This document shows, piece after piece, positions 52,826-61,255 of a stretch of DNA of 64,000 bases (positions are counted from its first letter, which is position 1; each line of letters opens with the position of its first letter). Source of the DNA: Bradyrhizobium sp. CB1650 (lineage in GTDB: Bacteria > Pseudomonadota > Alphaproteobacteria > Rhizobiales > Xanthobacteraceae). Made by a program: the position numbers and the translations under genes. Below the pieces are notes generated by a model, which was given only the letters and a program-made list of their open reading frames with translations, did not search any database and was not told where the DNA came from. The stretch lies in NCBI RefSeq assembly GCF_029761915.1, contig NZ_CP121695.1, forward strand, positions 4,679,501-4,743,500, in the 5' to 3' direction.

Positions 52826-52859
52826 GCAAACGATCCGGCGCGGACGCCGGATCGTTTGC
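52826..52859. terminator. Bidirectional hairpin behind ridA
   Basis: A perfect 15-bp inverted repeat (GCAAACGATCCGGCG and its complement) with a 4-nt loop separates ridA from the convergent exported-protein gene. It has no long T-run. Confidence 0.75.
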
Positions 52860-52876
52860 CGCGTCGTCGTCGCGGC

Positions 52877-53422
52877 TTAGCGCGACATCGTGATGTTGGC
52901 GCCGCGGAACTGGCTGTCCGCCCGCATCGTGACGGTCTGCTTGTTGCCGCTGGTTCTCAGCGCAATGTTGGCGTTGAAGCCAGCGGCTGCGACGGCCACC
53001 TCGAAGTTTCCGCCGCTGCCGCGGCCCTGCAGGGAGCCGCTGATGTTGCGGCTGGCCTCGCTCCAGGCGCCGGTGACGGCGTTGCCTTCGGCGCGGACAT
53101 TGGCGGAGAGGTTGAACTTGTAGGCGTCGCTGGCGCAGGTCAGCGACATCTCCATGGTGGGGCCGACCGGCGCGTATTTGGCCCGGCACCGGATGCGCTC
53201 GGTGGATCCGTCATCGAGGATGACGGTGCCGCCGCCGCTCCACGTGCCCGCCATGGGCGCGAACGGTCCGGCCTGGGCGTGGCTCTCGGAGTTGGCGATT
53301 GATGCCACAAACAAAACGGCGGCCGCCATCAGCAGCCGCCGGTTTCGGGCGCGAGCCTCAGTTGGTTTATTGGCGCGATGCTTCCCAGCGCCCGCTGCAC
53401 GGTATGCCTGCTGATGCTCCAT
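52877..53422 (-). CDS. Exported protein of unknown function
   Basis: This protein of about 181 residues has a basic N-terminus (EARARNRRLL), a hydrophobic stretch (MAAAVLFVASIANSESHA) and a mature domain with many beta strands: GTWSGGGTVILDDGSTERI, CRAKYAP and ISGSLQGRGSGGNFEVAV. It resembles lipocalin-like exported proteins of unknown function that are common in rhizobia. The start is uncertain: 53422 overlaps the end of the next upstream gene by 56 bp, and a start at 53329 would shorten the N-terminal region. Confidence 0.7.
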   Translation of the reverse strand: MEHQQAYRAAGAGKHRANKPTEARARNRRLLMAAAVLFVASIANSESHAQAGPFAPMAGTWSGGGTVILDDGSTERIRCRAKYAPVGPTMEMSLTCASDAYKFNLSANVRAEGNAVTGAWSEASRNISGSLQGRGSGGNFEVAVAAAGFNANIALRTSGNKQTVTMRADSQFRGANITMSR

Positions 53423-53717
53423 TCCACTTCCCCGATCCGGCGTTGCCGTTGAGTTGACCGTTGGCATATGCACCATTGATCGAAACCCGCACAAGACCCT
53501 CACGGCCGATGGTGCCGGAAACGTTAGCGCCGGGCGCGGTGATCCTGCCGTCGGCTACGGTCAGCATGGAGCTTGCGGTGGGCTCGCAGGAGCCGGACTT
53601 CGTCACAATCGTGACCTGCCAGTTGCCGTCATAGGGGTTCTGGGCGAAGGCGGGAGCGGCAAGGGTACCGGTGAAAACTGAAGCGGCACAGATCACCGCA
53701 ATGCGAGCAAAACGCAT
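53367..53717 (-). CDS. Small exported protein
   Basis: This 116-residue protein has a signal peptide (IAVICAASVFTGTLAAPAFA) and a short beta-rich domain NPYDGNWQVTIVTKSGSCEP, with a second Cys in GIPCSGRWEASRQ that could pair with the first. It lies directly before the other exported protein on the same strand and overlaps it, so they are likely co-expressed. I do not recognise a named family. Confidence 0.8.
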   Translation of the reverse strand: MRFARIAVICAASVFTGTLAAPAFAQNPYDGNWQVTIVTKSGSCEPTASSMLTVADGRITAPGANVSGTIGREGLVRVSINGAYANGQLNGNAGSGKWNGASAGIPCSGRWEASRQ

Positions 53718-53890
53718 GAATTCCGTCCTTGAATATGTCTAAGATGTTGACGCTTTATTCGGGCGAAATGTGACAGAAGTTTGTTGCAATGCCAAAGTGA
53801 AAATTGTTCCTGTGGAAACAATAGTTTATTTGCAATTTCAGCTTCGATTTTTGAAGCAGAATCAATGCGGCTTGCCGTTAAGGGTAAACG

Positions 53891-54478
53891 TCAGGAGAGA
53901 CTCGGCGCCGAGGTCGCGAACTGCTCGTCCTGAGGCTTGGCCGGCAGCGCCTTGTGCACCGTGGCATAGTCGATCATGTCGGCCAGCAGCTTGAGGCCCA
54001 GCGGGGCCAGAGCACGCTCCCACAGCTCGCGCGCGGTTTCGCCCTTCTTGACGAAGCACCAGTCCTGGGCGGCGATCGCGCCGGCGTCCATGCGCTCGGC
54101 GAGATGGTAGATCGTGCCGCCGGCGATCGGGTCGCCTTCCTTGATGGTCCATTCGACCGCGGCCTTGCCGCGATGACGGGGCAGCAGCGACGGATGGTAG
54201 CCGATCCCGCCGAGCTTGGCCGCGGCGAGTGCGTCCTGGCCGACCCGGGCGTGGCTATGCGCCGTGATGATCAGGTCGGTGTCGGGCGCGATCTCCGAGG
54301 CCACAACCAGCTTCGGATTGGCCTGGACCACCATCTCGATCCCGGCGGCCCGGGCGGCCGCGGCCAAGCGATCCTCGCCGTCGGCCACCACGACCCGCAC
54401 CACTGGCACGCCGTGCTCCCGGAGCATGTTCAGGGTGGTCACGCCGAAATGGCGGGAGCCGACGAGGGTAATGCGCAT
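53891..54478 (-). CDS. Formyltransferase-like protein lacking the catalytic Asn
   Basis: This 195-residue protein has the N-terminal formyl-transferase fold of methionyl-tRNA formyltransferase and GART: MRITLVGSRHFGVTTLNML, DLIITAHSHARVG, and YHPSLLPRHRGKAAVEW. The catalytic triad of that family is Asn-His-Asp; His (H95) and Asp (in ERMDAGAI) are present, but the position of Asn is Gly (G93). No C-terminal tRNA-binding domain follows. So it may bind a folate or sugar nucleotide without formyl transfer. It is a single gene without an obvious partner. Confidence 0.75.
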   Translation of the reverse strand: MRITLVGSRHFGVTTLNMLREHGVPVVRVVVADGEDRLAAAARAAGIEMVVQANPKLVVASEIAPDTDLIITAHSHARVGQDALAAAKLGGIGYHPSLLPRHRGKAAVEWTIKEGDPIAGGTIYHLAERMDAGAIAAQDWCFVKKGETARELWERALAPLGLKLLADMIDYATVHKALPAKPQDEQFATSAPSLS

Positions 54479-54648
54479 GGGTTTCCGATCCGTTTCGCAA
54501 CTGCGTCATCCCCCGATAACACGTCAGGCCGTTCTGTCACCACCCACGGGGCATTTGCGCAGGTTATCAACAATGCGCATGGGCAGGCCTGTATCGAACC
54601 GGCGGCCGCCTCGTTGCGTCCAATACCCCGTCCAAGCTGAGGCAGGCC

Positions 54649-54828
54649 GTGTCGAGATGGCCGAAACTGATGCTGATGGGCGGGATCACATCGGCGCTGC
54701 TGGTCTATGAGATCACGAGTGCGACGGAGGCGCCGAGCCAGGCACTCGTCATCCTGCAATACGTGCTGCCGGGGTGTGCGCCGATCGGGCCGCTCGGCTC
54801 GATCGTGATGTATGTGCAGGAACGATGA
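54649..54828 (+). CDS. Small hydrophobic protein
   Basis: This 59-codon frame starts with a GTG preceded by GAGG and encodes a mostly hydrophobic product (RWPKLMLMGGITSALLVYE, then QALVILQYVLPGCAPIGPLG). It has one or two membrane segments. I recognise no family. A strong terminator lies 165 bp downstream. The call rests on the ribosome-binding site, composition and terminator. Confidence 0.5.
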   Translation: MSRWPKLMLMGGITSALLVYEITSATEAPSQALVILQYVLPGCAPIGPLGSIVMYVQER

Positions 54829-55176
54829 ACTTCGCGTTCCGTCTGCATCATCGTTGCCATGTGGCCGGCAAGCCGCGTTAAGGCCGGTTCCTGTGTTCGA
54901 TTCCGGACAGAACGAGCCGCTCGCCTGCCGCTACACTTGCCGGACCGGGGCTGGCGACATTTCATCCCGCATCCATTTTCGAACCCGGTTTGGCCGCTGG
55001 CGCAATCGCCAGCGGCCTTTTCATGCCGCATACCGTGAAATCATCGAACGGTAACACGTTCTCAACCAGCTTCGCGTATCGACGAATCTGTCGCGGATTT
55101 GTATTGCGTACCGCGACACTGAAAATGTCCCGCCGACGCCAATGCCGCGCGGGTTTTTCTGGCGGGACCGATTTGG
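54829..55176. other. 348-bp intergenic region with strong terminator
   Basis: The gap carries a terminator at 54992 and, after it, AT-richer sequence leading to the next gene. TTCGATTCC around 54897 recalls a tRNA T-loop but the flanks do not pair. No gene seen. Confidence 0.5.
54992..55021 (+). terminator. Strong intrinsic terminator
   Basis: An 11-bp perfect stem (GGCCGCTGGCG / CGCCAGCGGCC) with a CAAT loop is followed by TTTTC. It serves the small hydrophobic protein gene or a small RNA from the intervening region. Confidence 0.88.
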
Positions 55177-55392
55177 ATGCCGAGCGCGATTGAACAGATC
55201 GTCGACACCTATGTCCGGCTGAAGAACCGCCGCGGACTGGATGAGCTGATGATGCACAGGCAACGGCTCGCGGTCGATCTCAAGAGTAGGTCCGGCTACG
55301 ATTTCAGCCTGCCGATCGGCCAGATCGATGCGGAGATCGCGATCATCGAGGCCGGCATCAGCCGCCTGAAGGCGGCTGCCGCCGCGGCCTGA
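55177..55392 (+). CDS. Small coiled-coil-like protein
   Basis: This 71-residue protein is helical (IEQIVDTYVRLKNRRGLDEL, QIDAEIAIIEAGISRLKAAA) with no signal peptide. I do not recognise a family. The ribosome-binding site is weak. The gene converges on the next one with 6 bp between stops. Confidence 0.6.
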   Translation: MPSAIEQIVDTYVRLKNRRGLDELMMHRQRLAVDLKSRSGYDFSLPIGQIDAEIAIIEAGISRLKAAAAAA

Positions 55393-55398
55393 GACGCG

Positions 55399-55701
55399 TC
55401 AGTCTCGTTTGCCGCCATCGATGACGGTGAACAGCGGCCGCGCCGGCGTCGGCTCGACCAGCAATTCCTCCACCAGTGCTACTGCCGCGTCGACATATTT
55501 GCGCGTCGGCCTGTCGAGCGGGCGCTTGGCCTCGTCGTCGAGCGCGACCTTGGCGGCCTCAACGAGCTTGCGCATCCGGATCGCGTGATCGTCACCAGCC
55601 GTCAGCGTCGCGCGCGCCAGCGAGCGCAGCACGAACAGTTCGCCCTCGAGGCGGAGCAGGCGATCGTTGAGCTTCGTCAGAACGGTGTTGAGGTCGGGCA
55701 T
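55399..55701 (-). CDS. Small cytoplasmic protein of unknown function
   Basis: This 100-residue protein is helical and charged (LNTVLTKLNDRLLRLEGELF, KLVEAAKVALDDEAKRPL) and ends TVIDGGKRD. The start at 55701 gives the regular helix at the N-terminus. No function is apparent. Confidence 0.6.
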   Translation of the reverse strand: MPDLNTVLTKLNDRLLRLEGELFVLRSLARATLTAGDDHAIRMRKLVEAAKVALDDEAKRPLDRPTRKYVDAAVALVEELLVEPTPARPLFTVIDGGKRD

Positions 55702-55906
55702 CACAGATGCATTGGGTGCGGCGGAACCATCCTGATCTAGCGGCGATGGGTGAACGGATTCCAAATGCCGTCGGCGCAATTCGGCCGATCTTTGCGGAAG
55801 GGCAGCATGTGATGCCGTCGATGTGACTGATCGTGACCCTGCGGCGCATGGGCGCGTCATGGTTCCCGCACCACATCACGACAGGGTGGAATCTGGAGCA
55901 CGTTCG

Positions 55907-56119
55907 ATGCGGTCTGTCCTAGCCTTGGCTCTCTTGATCTCGACGTTTAGCGCGGCCGCCGCGGCACCGGCGCATCACGCCCGCCCGCGGCACCATGCCG
56001 TGGTTCGTCCCGCCGATGACCCAGCCGTTCGGCCAGGCTGGTACAAATTTCCCGGCTATCAGCCGATCCCGCCGTCGGAGAACAGGAATCTCGATCCCTC
56101 GAACTACGGCGGGGGCTGA
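55907..56119 (+). CDS. Small exported protein, His/Pro-rich
   Basis: This 70-residue protein has a signal peptide (VLALALLISTFSAAAAA) and a short mature part with a His-rich stretch (HHARPRHHAV), then GWYKFPGYQPIPPSENRN. The histidines could bind metal. Its 3' end overlaps that of the convergent acetoacetyl-CoA ligase gene by 16 bp. Confidence 0.7.
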   Translation: MRSVLALALLISTFSAAAAAPAHHARPRHHAVVRPADDPAVRPGWYKFPGYQPIPPSENRNLDPSNYGGG

Positions 56120-58170
56120 TCGCCGCTTCGAGCCGCGCCTCGCGCCAGGTAGTCGCGTGCGAACGCGAGATACCAGTCGAGGCAGGCGGGATTGGCCATC
56201 GCCTCCTTGTTGATGACTTTTTCGACGGGATGGCCGAGCAGCAGCTTCTTGATCGGCAGCTCCTGCTTCTTGCCGGAGAGGGTGCGCGGGATCTCGGCGA
56301 CCGCAAAAATCTCGTTCGGCAAAAATCTGCGCGACAGGCCGGCCTCGATCGCCTTGTTGATCTTGGCCTGAATCGCGCTATCGAACGCGATGCCCTCGCG
56401 CAGCACCACGAACAGCGGCATGTAGCTGTCGCGGCCGAGATATTCGAGGTCGACGACGAGGGAATCGAGCACCTCCGGCAGCGCCTCGATCGCGGAATAG
56501 AGCTCGCTCGTGCCCATGCGCAGGCCGTGGCGGTTGATGGTCGCATCGCTGCGGCCATAGATCACGCAGGAGCCGTCGGGATTGACTTTCAGCCAGTCGC
56601 CGTGCCGCCACACCGGTCCCCGGCCGCTACCGTCGAAATTGTCCGGATAGGTCTCGAAATAGCTGGACCGGTAGCGCGCATCGCCCTTGTCGTTCCAGAA
56701 ATAGAGCGGCATCGACGGCATCGGCTCGGTGCAGACGAGCTCGCCGACTTCGTCGATCACGGCGCGGCCCTGTTCGCTGAAAGCTTCCACTGCGGCCCCG
56801 AGCAGGCGGCACTGCATCGCGCCCGGCGTCTGTGGCAGCTCGCGGTTGCCGCCGATGAAAGCGCCGGCGAAATCGGTGCCGCCGGAGATGTTCGCCCACC
56901 AGATGTCGGCCTGCGCCTTGCTGTCATTGAGTTCCGACAGCGCCGCGAAGCGCGCATTGAACCAGGCTTGCGTGTCGGCGCTGAGCGGCGAGCCGGTCGA
57001 GCCGAGGCAGCGCAGATGTGAGAGGTCGCCCGCAGCGGCGAGGTCGATCTCGGCCTTGGCGCAGCTCGCGAAGAATGCCGCGCCTGCGCCGAAGAAGGTC
57101 GATTTCGAGTCGGCGACGAAGCGCCACAGCGTGGTCCAGTCCGGCTTGTCCTTCGGGCCGGCGGGGCTGCCGTCGAAGATGCAGCAGGTGGTGCCGCTGA
57201 GCAGGCCACCGACCTGGCTGTTCCACATGATCCAGCCGGTCGAGCTGTACCAGCGATAGCGCTCGCCGAACGAGTTCTCGTGGTAGGAGCAGCCGATGTC
57301 GTTGTGCAGCCCGAGCAGCGCCAGCACCACGATGACGATGCCGCCATGGCCGTGCACGATCGGCTTCGGCAGGCCGGTGGTGCCGCTGGAATAGACGATC
57401 CAGAGCGGATGGTCGAACGGAAGCCAGACCGGCTCGAAGGCGTCGATCGCCGCACCTGTCCTGGCGAGAATGGCCGAGAGCAGAGCGTCGGGCGCCGTGG
57501 CCTCCGTGCCGTGCAGGATGACATGTTCGACAGTCGGCAGCGATCGGCGGAGCTCGGCAACGACGTCGCTGCGGTCATGGCGCCGACCGGCATAGGTGAC
57601 GGCGTCGCAGGCGACCAACACCTTCGGCTCGATCTGTTTGAAGCGGTCGATGACTGCGGGCGCGGCCATGTCGGGCGCGCAGACGCTCCAGATCGCGCCG
57701 ATGCTGGCGGCTGCCAGAAACGCGATGATGGTCTCGGGGATGTTGGGCAGATAGGCCGCGACGCGGTCGCCGGGCTTGATGCCCACCTCGCGCAGATGCA
57801 GTGCGAGCGCGGCGGCCTTGCGCCGCAGCTCCGGCCAGCTCGTCTCCGAGAGGCGGCCATCCTCGCCGCCGCTGACGATCGCGGGCAGGCCGGCCGCGTC
57901 CGCCGCCGCAACGTGGCGGAACACCTGCCGCGCGTAGTTGACCTGCGCGCCGGGAAACCAGACCGCGCCGGGCATCTTGCGCTCGGCGATCACGGCCGCA
58001 AACGGCGTCGGCGATTGCAGATCGTAATAGTCCCAGATGCTGCGCCAAAAACCCTCGAGATCGCGCACGGACCATTGCCGCATCGCCTCATAGCCGGCGA
58101 AGGAGAGGCCGCGCTGCTCGGCGAGCCAGCGGCGGTAGAGCGCGATCTGGGGAACGAAAGCTGCGGTCAT
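56104..58170 (-). CDS. acsA: Acetoacetate-CoA ligase
   Basis: This AMP-forming enzyme activates acetoacetate to acetoacetyl-CoA, linking ketone-body and poly-hydroxybutyrate turnover to central metabolism. The 688-residue protein has the family N-terminus (FAGYEAMRQWSVRDLEGFW), the P-loop IVYSSGTTGLPKPIVHGHGG near residue 272, WWYSSTGWIMWN-type segment YRWYSSTGWIMW, GDWLKVNPDGSCVIYGRSDATINRHG at the hinge (quoted only as a landmark for about residues 528-553) and the C-terminal lysine in TLSGKKQELPIKK. The start at 58170 lies well outside the palindromic repeat further upstream. Confidence 0.94.
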   Translation of the reverse strand: MTAAFVPQIALYRRWLAEQRGLSFAGYEAMRQWSVRDLEGFWRSIWDYYDLQSPTPFAAVIAERKMPGAVWFPGAQVNYARQVFRHVAAADAAGLPAIVSGGEDGRLSETSWPELRRKAAALALHLREVGIKPGDRVAAYLPNIPETIIAFLAAASIGAIWSVCAPDMAAPAVIDRFKQIEPKVLVACDAVTYAGRRHDRSDVVAELRRSLPTVEHVILHGTEATAPDALLSAILARTGAAIDAFEPVWLPFDHPLWIVYSSGTTGLPKPIVHGHGGIVIVVLALLGLHNDIGCSYHENSFGERYRWYSSTGWIMWNSQVGGLLSGTTCCIFDGSPAGPKDKPDWTTLWRFVADSKSTFFGAGAAFFASCAKAEIDLAAAGDLSHLRCLGSTGSPLSADTQAWFNARFAALSELNDSKAQADIWWANISGGTDFAGAFIGGNRELPQTPGAMQCRLLGAAVEAFSEQGRAVIDEVGELVCTEPMPSMPLYFWNDKGDARYRSSYFETYPDNFDGSGRGPVWRHGDWLKVNPDGSCVIYGRSDATINRHGLRMGTSELYSAIEALPEVLDSLVVDLEYLGRDSYMPLFVVLREGIAFDSAIQAKINKAIEAGLSRRFLPNEIFAVAEIPRTLSGKKQELPIKKLLLGHPVEKVINKEAMANPACLDWYLAFARDYLARGAARSGDQPPP

Positions 58171-58518
58171 TGCGTCTCGAACTCGAATTGCGGAGCCGAG
58201 CAGTGTAACTGGTGTCGCAGGGTCGTAGAAGCCGCAGTTCGCCCAGGCAAGACTGACCGGGTATCGGGGCCGGCCCGTGCGCAATTGCGTCATCGCGGGC
58301 GCAGGGAAGCAATCAGGATCTGATCCGCGGCGGCAGTCTGGATTACTTCCCTGCGCCCGCAATGACGGAATGTGGGCACGGACATCGGCCCTTCAATTCG
58401 CATCTCAAATCGCAGACACGCATCAGTCGTTGAACGGGGTGGAAGTCCCTCACGACTAACCTATGGGCTGAACGGTTTTGAGCTGCGGCCCAGTTTGTCG
58501 CATCTACGGGAAGATGTC
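58171..58518. other. 348-bp divergent intergenic region
   Basis: The region holds a palindromic repeat (58288-58367) and probably the promoters of the two divergent genes. No gene seen. Confidence 0.5.
58288..58367. repeat. Palindromic intergenic repeat, family D
   Basis: The arms CGTCATCGCGGGCGCAGGGA and TCCCTGCGCCCGCAATGACG pair with one mismatch, and inner parts (AGCAATC / GATTACT) extend the stem. Similar CGTCATTGCGAG elements are frequent in Bradyrhizobium (from memory). Confidence 0.85.
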
Positions 58519-59091
58519 ATGTTTTTGGACCCAACCGACATAAAGAAGTTTCCCAAGGCGGCGCGATTCATACAAGGCATCGACAGCGCCTTAAGCGCAC
58601 AGCCAAAAGTTCGGAATGCATTTTTCGAAGCTTGCATGGCCGACGATCAGTTCCAGCCTACAACGGTGGCTGAGAACCTTGCGAAGAAGGCGCTGAGATT
58701 TGCAGCCCCGCCACGGGTAGACGTCCATGAAGGGCTGGTACAGCCACCCGTGCAAGGCGAGATCGTCAACGCCTGCGGGTTTACGGATACGTTCGGCGTT
58801 GCCTTCGGCCGGAAGTCGTTCGTGATTGTTACTTCCTTTTGGTTTGATGCATTCGAGCACGGCTTCGAAGTCGATCCGACCCGCGCCGGACATCGGCTGA
58901 TGAGAACCCTGTTACACGAGCTTGTGCATTGGGTCCGCAACGAGGCAAAGGCGTCGGACGAAATTCTGATTGGGGGATATAAGGGAGAGTACAAGGAAGC
59001 CGGGCACGTTTTCGAGGAATGGGCTTACGGCACGGCGAATATCTGTACCGATAACGAAATATGGGCCGCGATCCTTTCGAGGCGGAAGTAA
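58519..59091 (+). CDS. HEXXH zinc metalloprotease-like protein
   Basis: This 190-residue protein carries the zincin motif LLHELVHWV at about residue 133, followed about 30 residues later by EAGHVFEEWAYG, which could supply the third ligand. It has no signal peptide or membrane segment. The HEXXH-plus-downstream-Glu order resembles small M35/effector-type metallopeptidases, but I cannot assign it. The start at 58519 has GGGAAG about 8 nt upstream. No immunity gene or secretion system is adjacent. Confidence 0.65.
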   Translation: MFLDPTDIKKFPKAARFIQGIDSALSAQPKVRNAFFEACMADDQFQPTTVAENLAKKALRFAAPPRVDVHEGLVQPPVQGEIVNACGFTDTFGVAFGRKSFVIVTSFWFDAFEHGFEVDPTRAGHRLMRTLLHELVHWVRNEAKASDEILIGGYKGEYKEAGHVFEEWAYGTANICTDNEIWAAILSRRK

Positions 59092-59271
59092 AGATTTCAG
59101 CATCGCCGGCCGCCTATCCCAAATTGCGGCTCGCGAACCCGTGAAGAGACTTCGTCAATCGCGCAGTACGAAACAATTGACCTTGGATTGAAGCCATTTT
59201 CCAGCGACTACGAAGTCACGGCAAAGCATGGCCGACATATCATGGGAGCGTTCTCGTTAGGAGAGGCAACA

Positions 59272-59364
59272 ATGCGATCGCTTCCTACCTTCGTCGCTCC
59301 GGCAATCATCCTCTGTTACTCGCTGTTGAGCATTGCCACCCTGGTGATGGTTGGGGCGTGGTGA
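59272..59364 (+). CDS. Micro membrane protein 1 (30 residues)
   Basis: A 30-codon ORF preceded by AGGAGAGG (5 nt spacing) encodes a single hydrophobic helix: PTFVAPAIILCYSLLSIATL. A second, similarly built ORF follows 18 bp later. Such tiny one-helix proteins are usually missed in annotation. Codon use fits the genome. Confidence 0.65.
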   Translation: MRSLPTFVAPAIILCYSLLSIATLVMVGAW

Positions 59365-59382
59365 TCGTCGAGGTAAAGGTCC

Positions 59383-59481
59383 ATGCGCGAAGAATTCACA
59401 TCGCTCGCTTTTTTGGCCGTGACTCTCGCGGGCGTCGCTCTACTCGGGTCGGGTCTGCTGGCGCTGATTTTTGTGGGGTAG
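59383..59481 (+). CDS. Micro membrane protein 2 (32 residues)
   Basis: A 32-codon ORF with GAGGTAAAGG just upstream encodes one hydrophobic helix: SLAFLAVTLAGVALLGSGLL. It follows micro membrane protein 1 and precedes a small exported protein by 92 bp. The pair is likely to act together in the membrane. Confidence 0.65.
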   Translation: MREEFTSLAFLAVTLAGVALLGSGLLALIFVG

Positions 59482-59573
59482 GCCGCGGGCCGACGGCGGA
59501 CATTGCCGCGCGATGGGGCGGGACTATATTTTTGAAGCTGGGAAAAGCGATACAACCTAGAAGGAGGTTGACC

Positions 59574-59882
59574 GTGAACAGCTCCAATCGCCCCGTCCTG
59601 ACCCTGGCGGTTCTGGCCGCAGCTCTGGTGCCCGCCGGCCAACGATTTGTCGCACCCGCTTATGCCGAAACGGCCGCGGACGTGCTCGCGGTCCAGATAC
59701 GCAGCCAGGGCCTGACTTGCGACAAGCCGCAGCAAGCAACGCGCGACACGAAGCTGTCAAAGCGGGACTACGACGTGTGGGTCCTGAGGTGTGAGAACGC
59801 CACCTACAGAATCGGCCGATATCCGGATCTTCCCGCAAAGATCGAAAAGCTGAACGACGACGGCACCGAGAACAAGAAGTAG
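59574..59882 (+). CDS. Small exported protein
   Basis: This 102-residue protein starts at a GTG with AAGGAGG 6 nt upstream. It has a signal peptide (PVLTLAVLAAALVPAGQRFV, cleavage near AYA) and a mature part with two cysteines (GLTCDKPQQA, VLRCENATYRI) that may pair. No family is recognised. It lies behind the two micro membrane ORFs on the same strand. Confidence 0.78.
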   Translation: MNSSNRPVLTLAVLAAALVPAGQRFVAPAYAETAADVLAVQIRSQGLTCDKPQQATRDTKLSKRDYDVWVLRCENATYRIGRYPDLPAKIEKLNDDGTENKK

Positions 59883-59895
59883 CGTTCCCAGCCTC

Positions 59896-60417
59896 CTACT
59901 TGCAGCCGCGGCAGATCGTAAGCTTGCGTTTCAACGCTTCATCCTCTTGATCGAGCAATTCCTGCCCCGTGACGCCATCTGTCTCCAAATTGGGCTTGGA
60001 GGCCTTTGCTGCGCGTGACCTCGTGGGGCGCGCCGCCTGACCGGACGTGTCACCGTCGTCGACAGTGCCGACGCTGAAACCATCGTAGTCGACGGCCGGA
60101 TTGGGCGAGGGCGGAGGCCCACCGATCACCGGTGGAGACGAGAGCTTGTCGGACGCCGTTGGTGCGTCGTTCGTCGCCGATGACGGCTCGCCATTCGGCT
60201 TTGCCGCGGACCTGGAATTTTTGGCGGCCGCTCGCGGCGGTGAGGCTTTGGGCGCGGCCATTGGCGGCCAGGCGCTGTTGGTGGTAGGAGCCGCCGCGCC
60301 CTGTGCAGTCGGCGCAAGCGAAAGCGGCGGAGCGACCGACGTCTGGGCTCTCGCGCTGCCCAGCAGCCAAACGCCTGCACACAGGATGCCAAGGGCAAAG
60401 AGCGTCGCGCTTCTCAT
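59896..60417 (-). CDS. Exported Pro/Ala-rich protein with C-terminal ICxGC
   Basis: This 173-residue protein has a signal peptide (TLFALGILCAGVWLLGSARA) and a long low-complexity Pro/Ala/Ser region. The last 30 residues look ordered (GQELLDQEDEALKRKL) and end in TICRGCK. The same C-terminal pattern occurs in the lipoprotein at 15790. The function is unknown. Confidence 0.7.
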   Translation of the reverse strand: MRSATLFALGILCAGVWLLGSARAQTSVAPPLSLAPTAQGAAAPTTNSAWPPMAAPKASPPRAAAKNSRSAAKPNGEPSSATNDAPTASDKLSSPPVIGGPPPSPNPAVDYDGFSVGTVDDGDTSGQAARPTRSRAAKASKPNLETDGVTGQELLDQEDEALKRKLTICRGCK

Positions 60418-60666
60418 CCGCGTCCTTCAAACGGCTTTGGTTGAACGATCGATCGCGTGACTCTCTGAGCCGCGCCGGGGCTGAAAATATCCGGCACTGG
60501 CATGGGGATCAAAGTTGACGGAAATGGGGAGCGGGGGCGATCATGCCTTCTCTTCTCCATCCCGCCAAAAAAGCTGTCGCAGCGAACCAATCTGCTTCAG
60601 CCCGGGTGGCTTTTGCCCCAGGCCTTTGTGACCGCCATCACAGACGTCCTGTCGGTGTATCTCCGC

Positions 60667-60894
60667 CTACCACTGCACGCCGGCCCAGCGTCGGCCGAAC
60701 ACCGGCGGCTTCGTCTTCACCGCTTTCCAACCGAAGAAATGATGCTTGCCGGACCAGGTGTGAATCACGCTGCCGCAGATGCTGCACTTGAAGCTGCCGG
60801 AGTGCGGCTCGGTGTGCTCTTCCCTTGTCGCGGTGTAGTTCATGCTGCAACCCGCGCAGGTGAATTCTTCGATCGTCCAGATGCTGTTGGCCAT
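60667..60894 (-). CDS. Small zinc-ribbon protein
   Basis: This 75-residue protein has two CxxC pairs, EFTCAGCSMN and SFKCSICGSV, about 22 residues apart, typical of a zinc ribbon, followed by the basic HTWSGKHHFFGWKAVK. There is no signal peptide. It is likely a nucleic-acid- or protein-binding module of unknown function. Confidence 0.72.
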   Translation of the reverse strand: MANSIWTIEEFTCAGCSMNYTATREEHTEPHSGSFKCSICGSVIHTWSGKHHFFGWKAVKTKPPVFGRRWAGVQW

Positions 60895-61033
60895 TGCACC
60901 GAAAGTGTTTTGGGGACCTTGCACGAAGCGTAGGGGCGGGCGCTTGCATCGGCGTAAACCGGCCCAGGGAAATCCGGTTAATGGGTGTTAGCCAAACCCG
61001 GTTCCGGACTTGAGGACCGCGACACGGCATCGC

Positions 61034-61255
61034 CTATTGCCCCATCCGACCGCCCCGCATGTCCCGATCGATCCGCATCGTCACGCGCCGGATGGCGAGC
61101 AGCGACAGCCTGCCTTGAACCCGTCCGGCTCGGACTCTCGAGCCGATCACATAGGCGTAGCGCCAATAGCCCGGTGCGCCATTTCGCTTCAACGAATAGT
61201 GGACACCGCGGTGAATGCCGCTGTGTTCATCAGGCTCTTGCGGTCGGCGCGCCAT
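61034..61255 (-). CDS. Small basic protein (hypothetical)
   Basis: This frame of up to 73 residues is basic and aromatic: IHRGVHYSLKRNGAPGYWRY, then VIGSRVRAGRVQG and LAIRRVTMRIDRDMR. The N-terminal part resembles short conserved hypothetical proteins of rhizobia with a single beta sheet. It overlaps a long antisense frame, but no gene on the other strand is convincing here. Doubtful. Confidence 0.4.
   Translation of the reverse strand: MARRPQEPDEHSGIHRGVHYSLKRNGAPGYWRYAYVIGSRVRAGRVQGRLSLLAIRRVTMRIDRDMRGGRMGQ

Noticed and set aside
54885..54925. A tRNA T-loop-like GTTCGATTCC
   Set aside because: The flanking five bases cannot form the T-stem, and no acceptor, D or anticodon arms are found.
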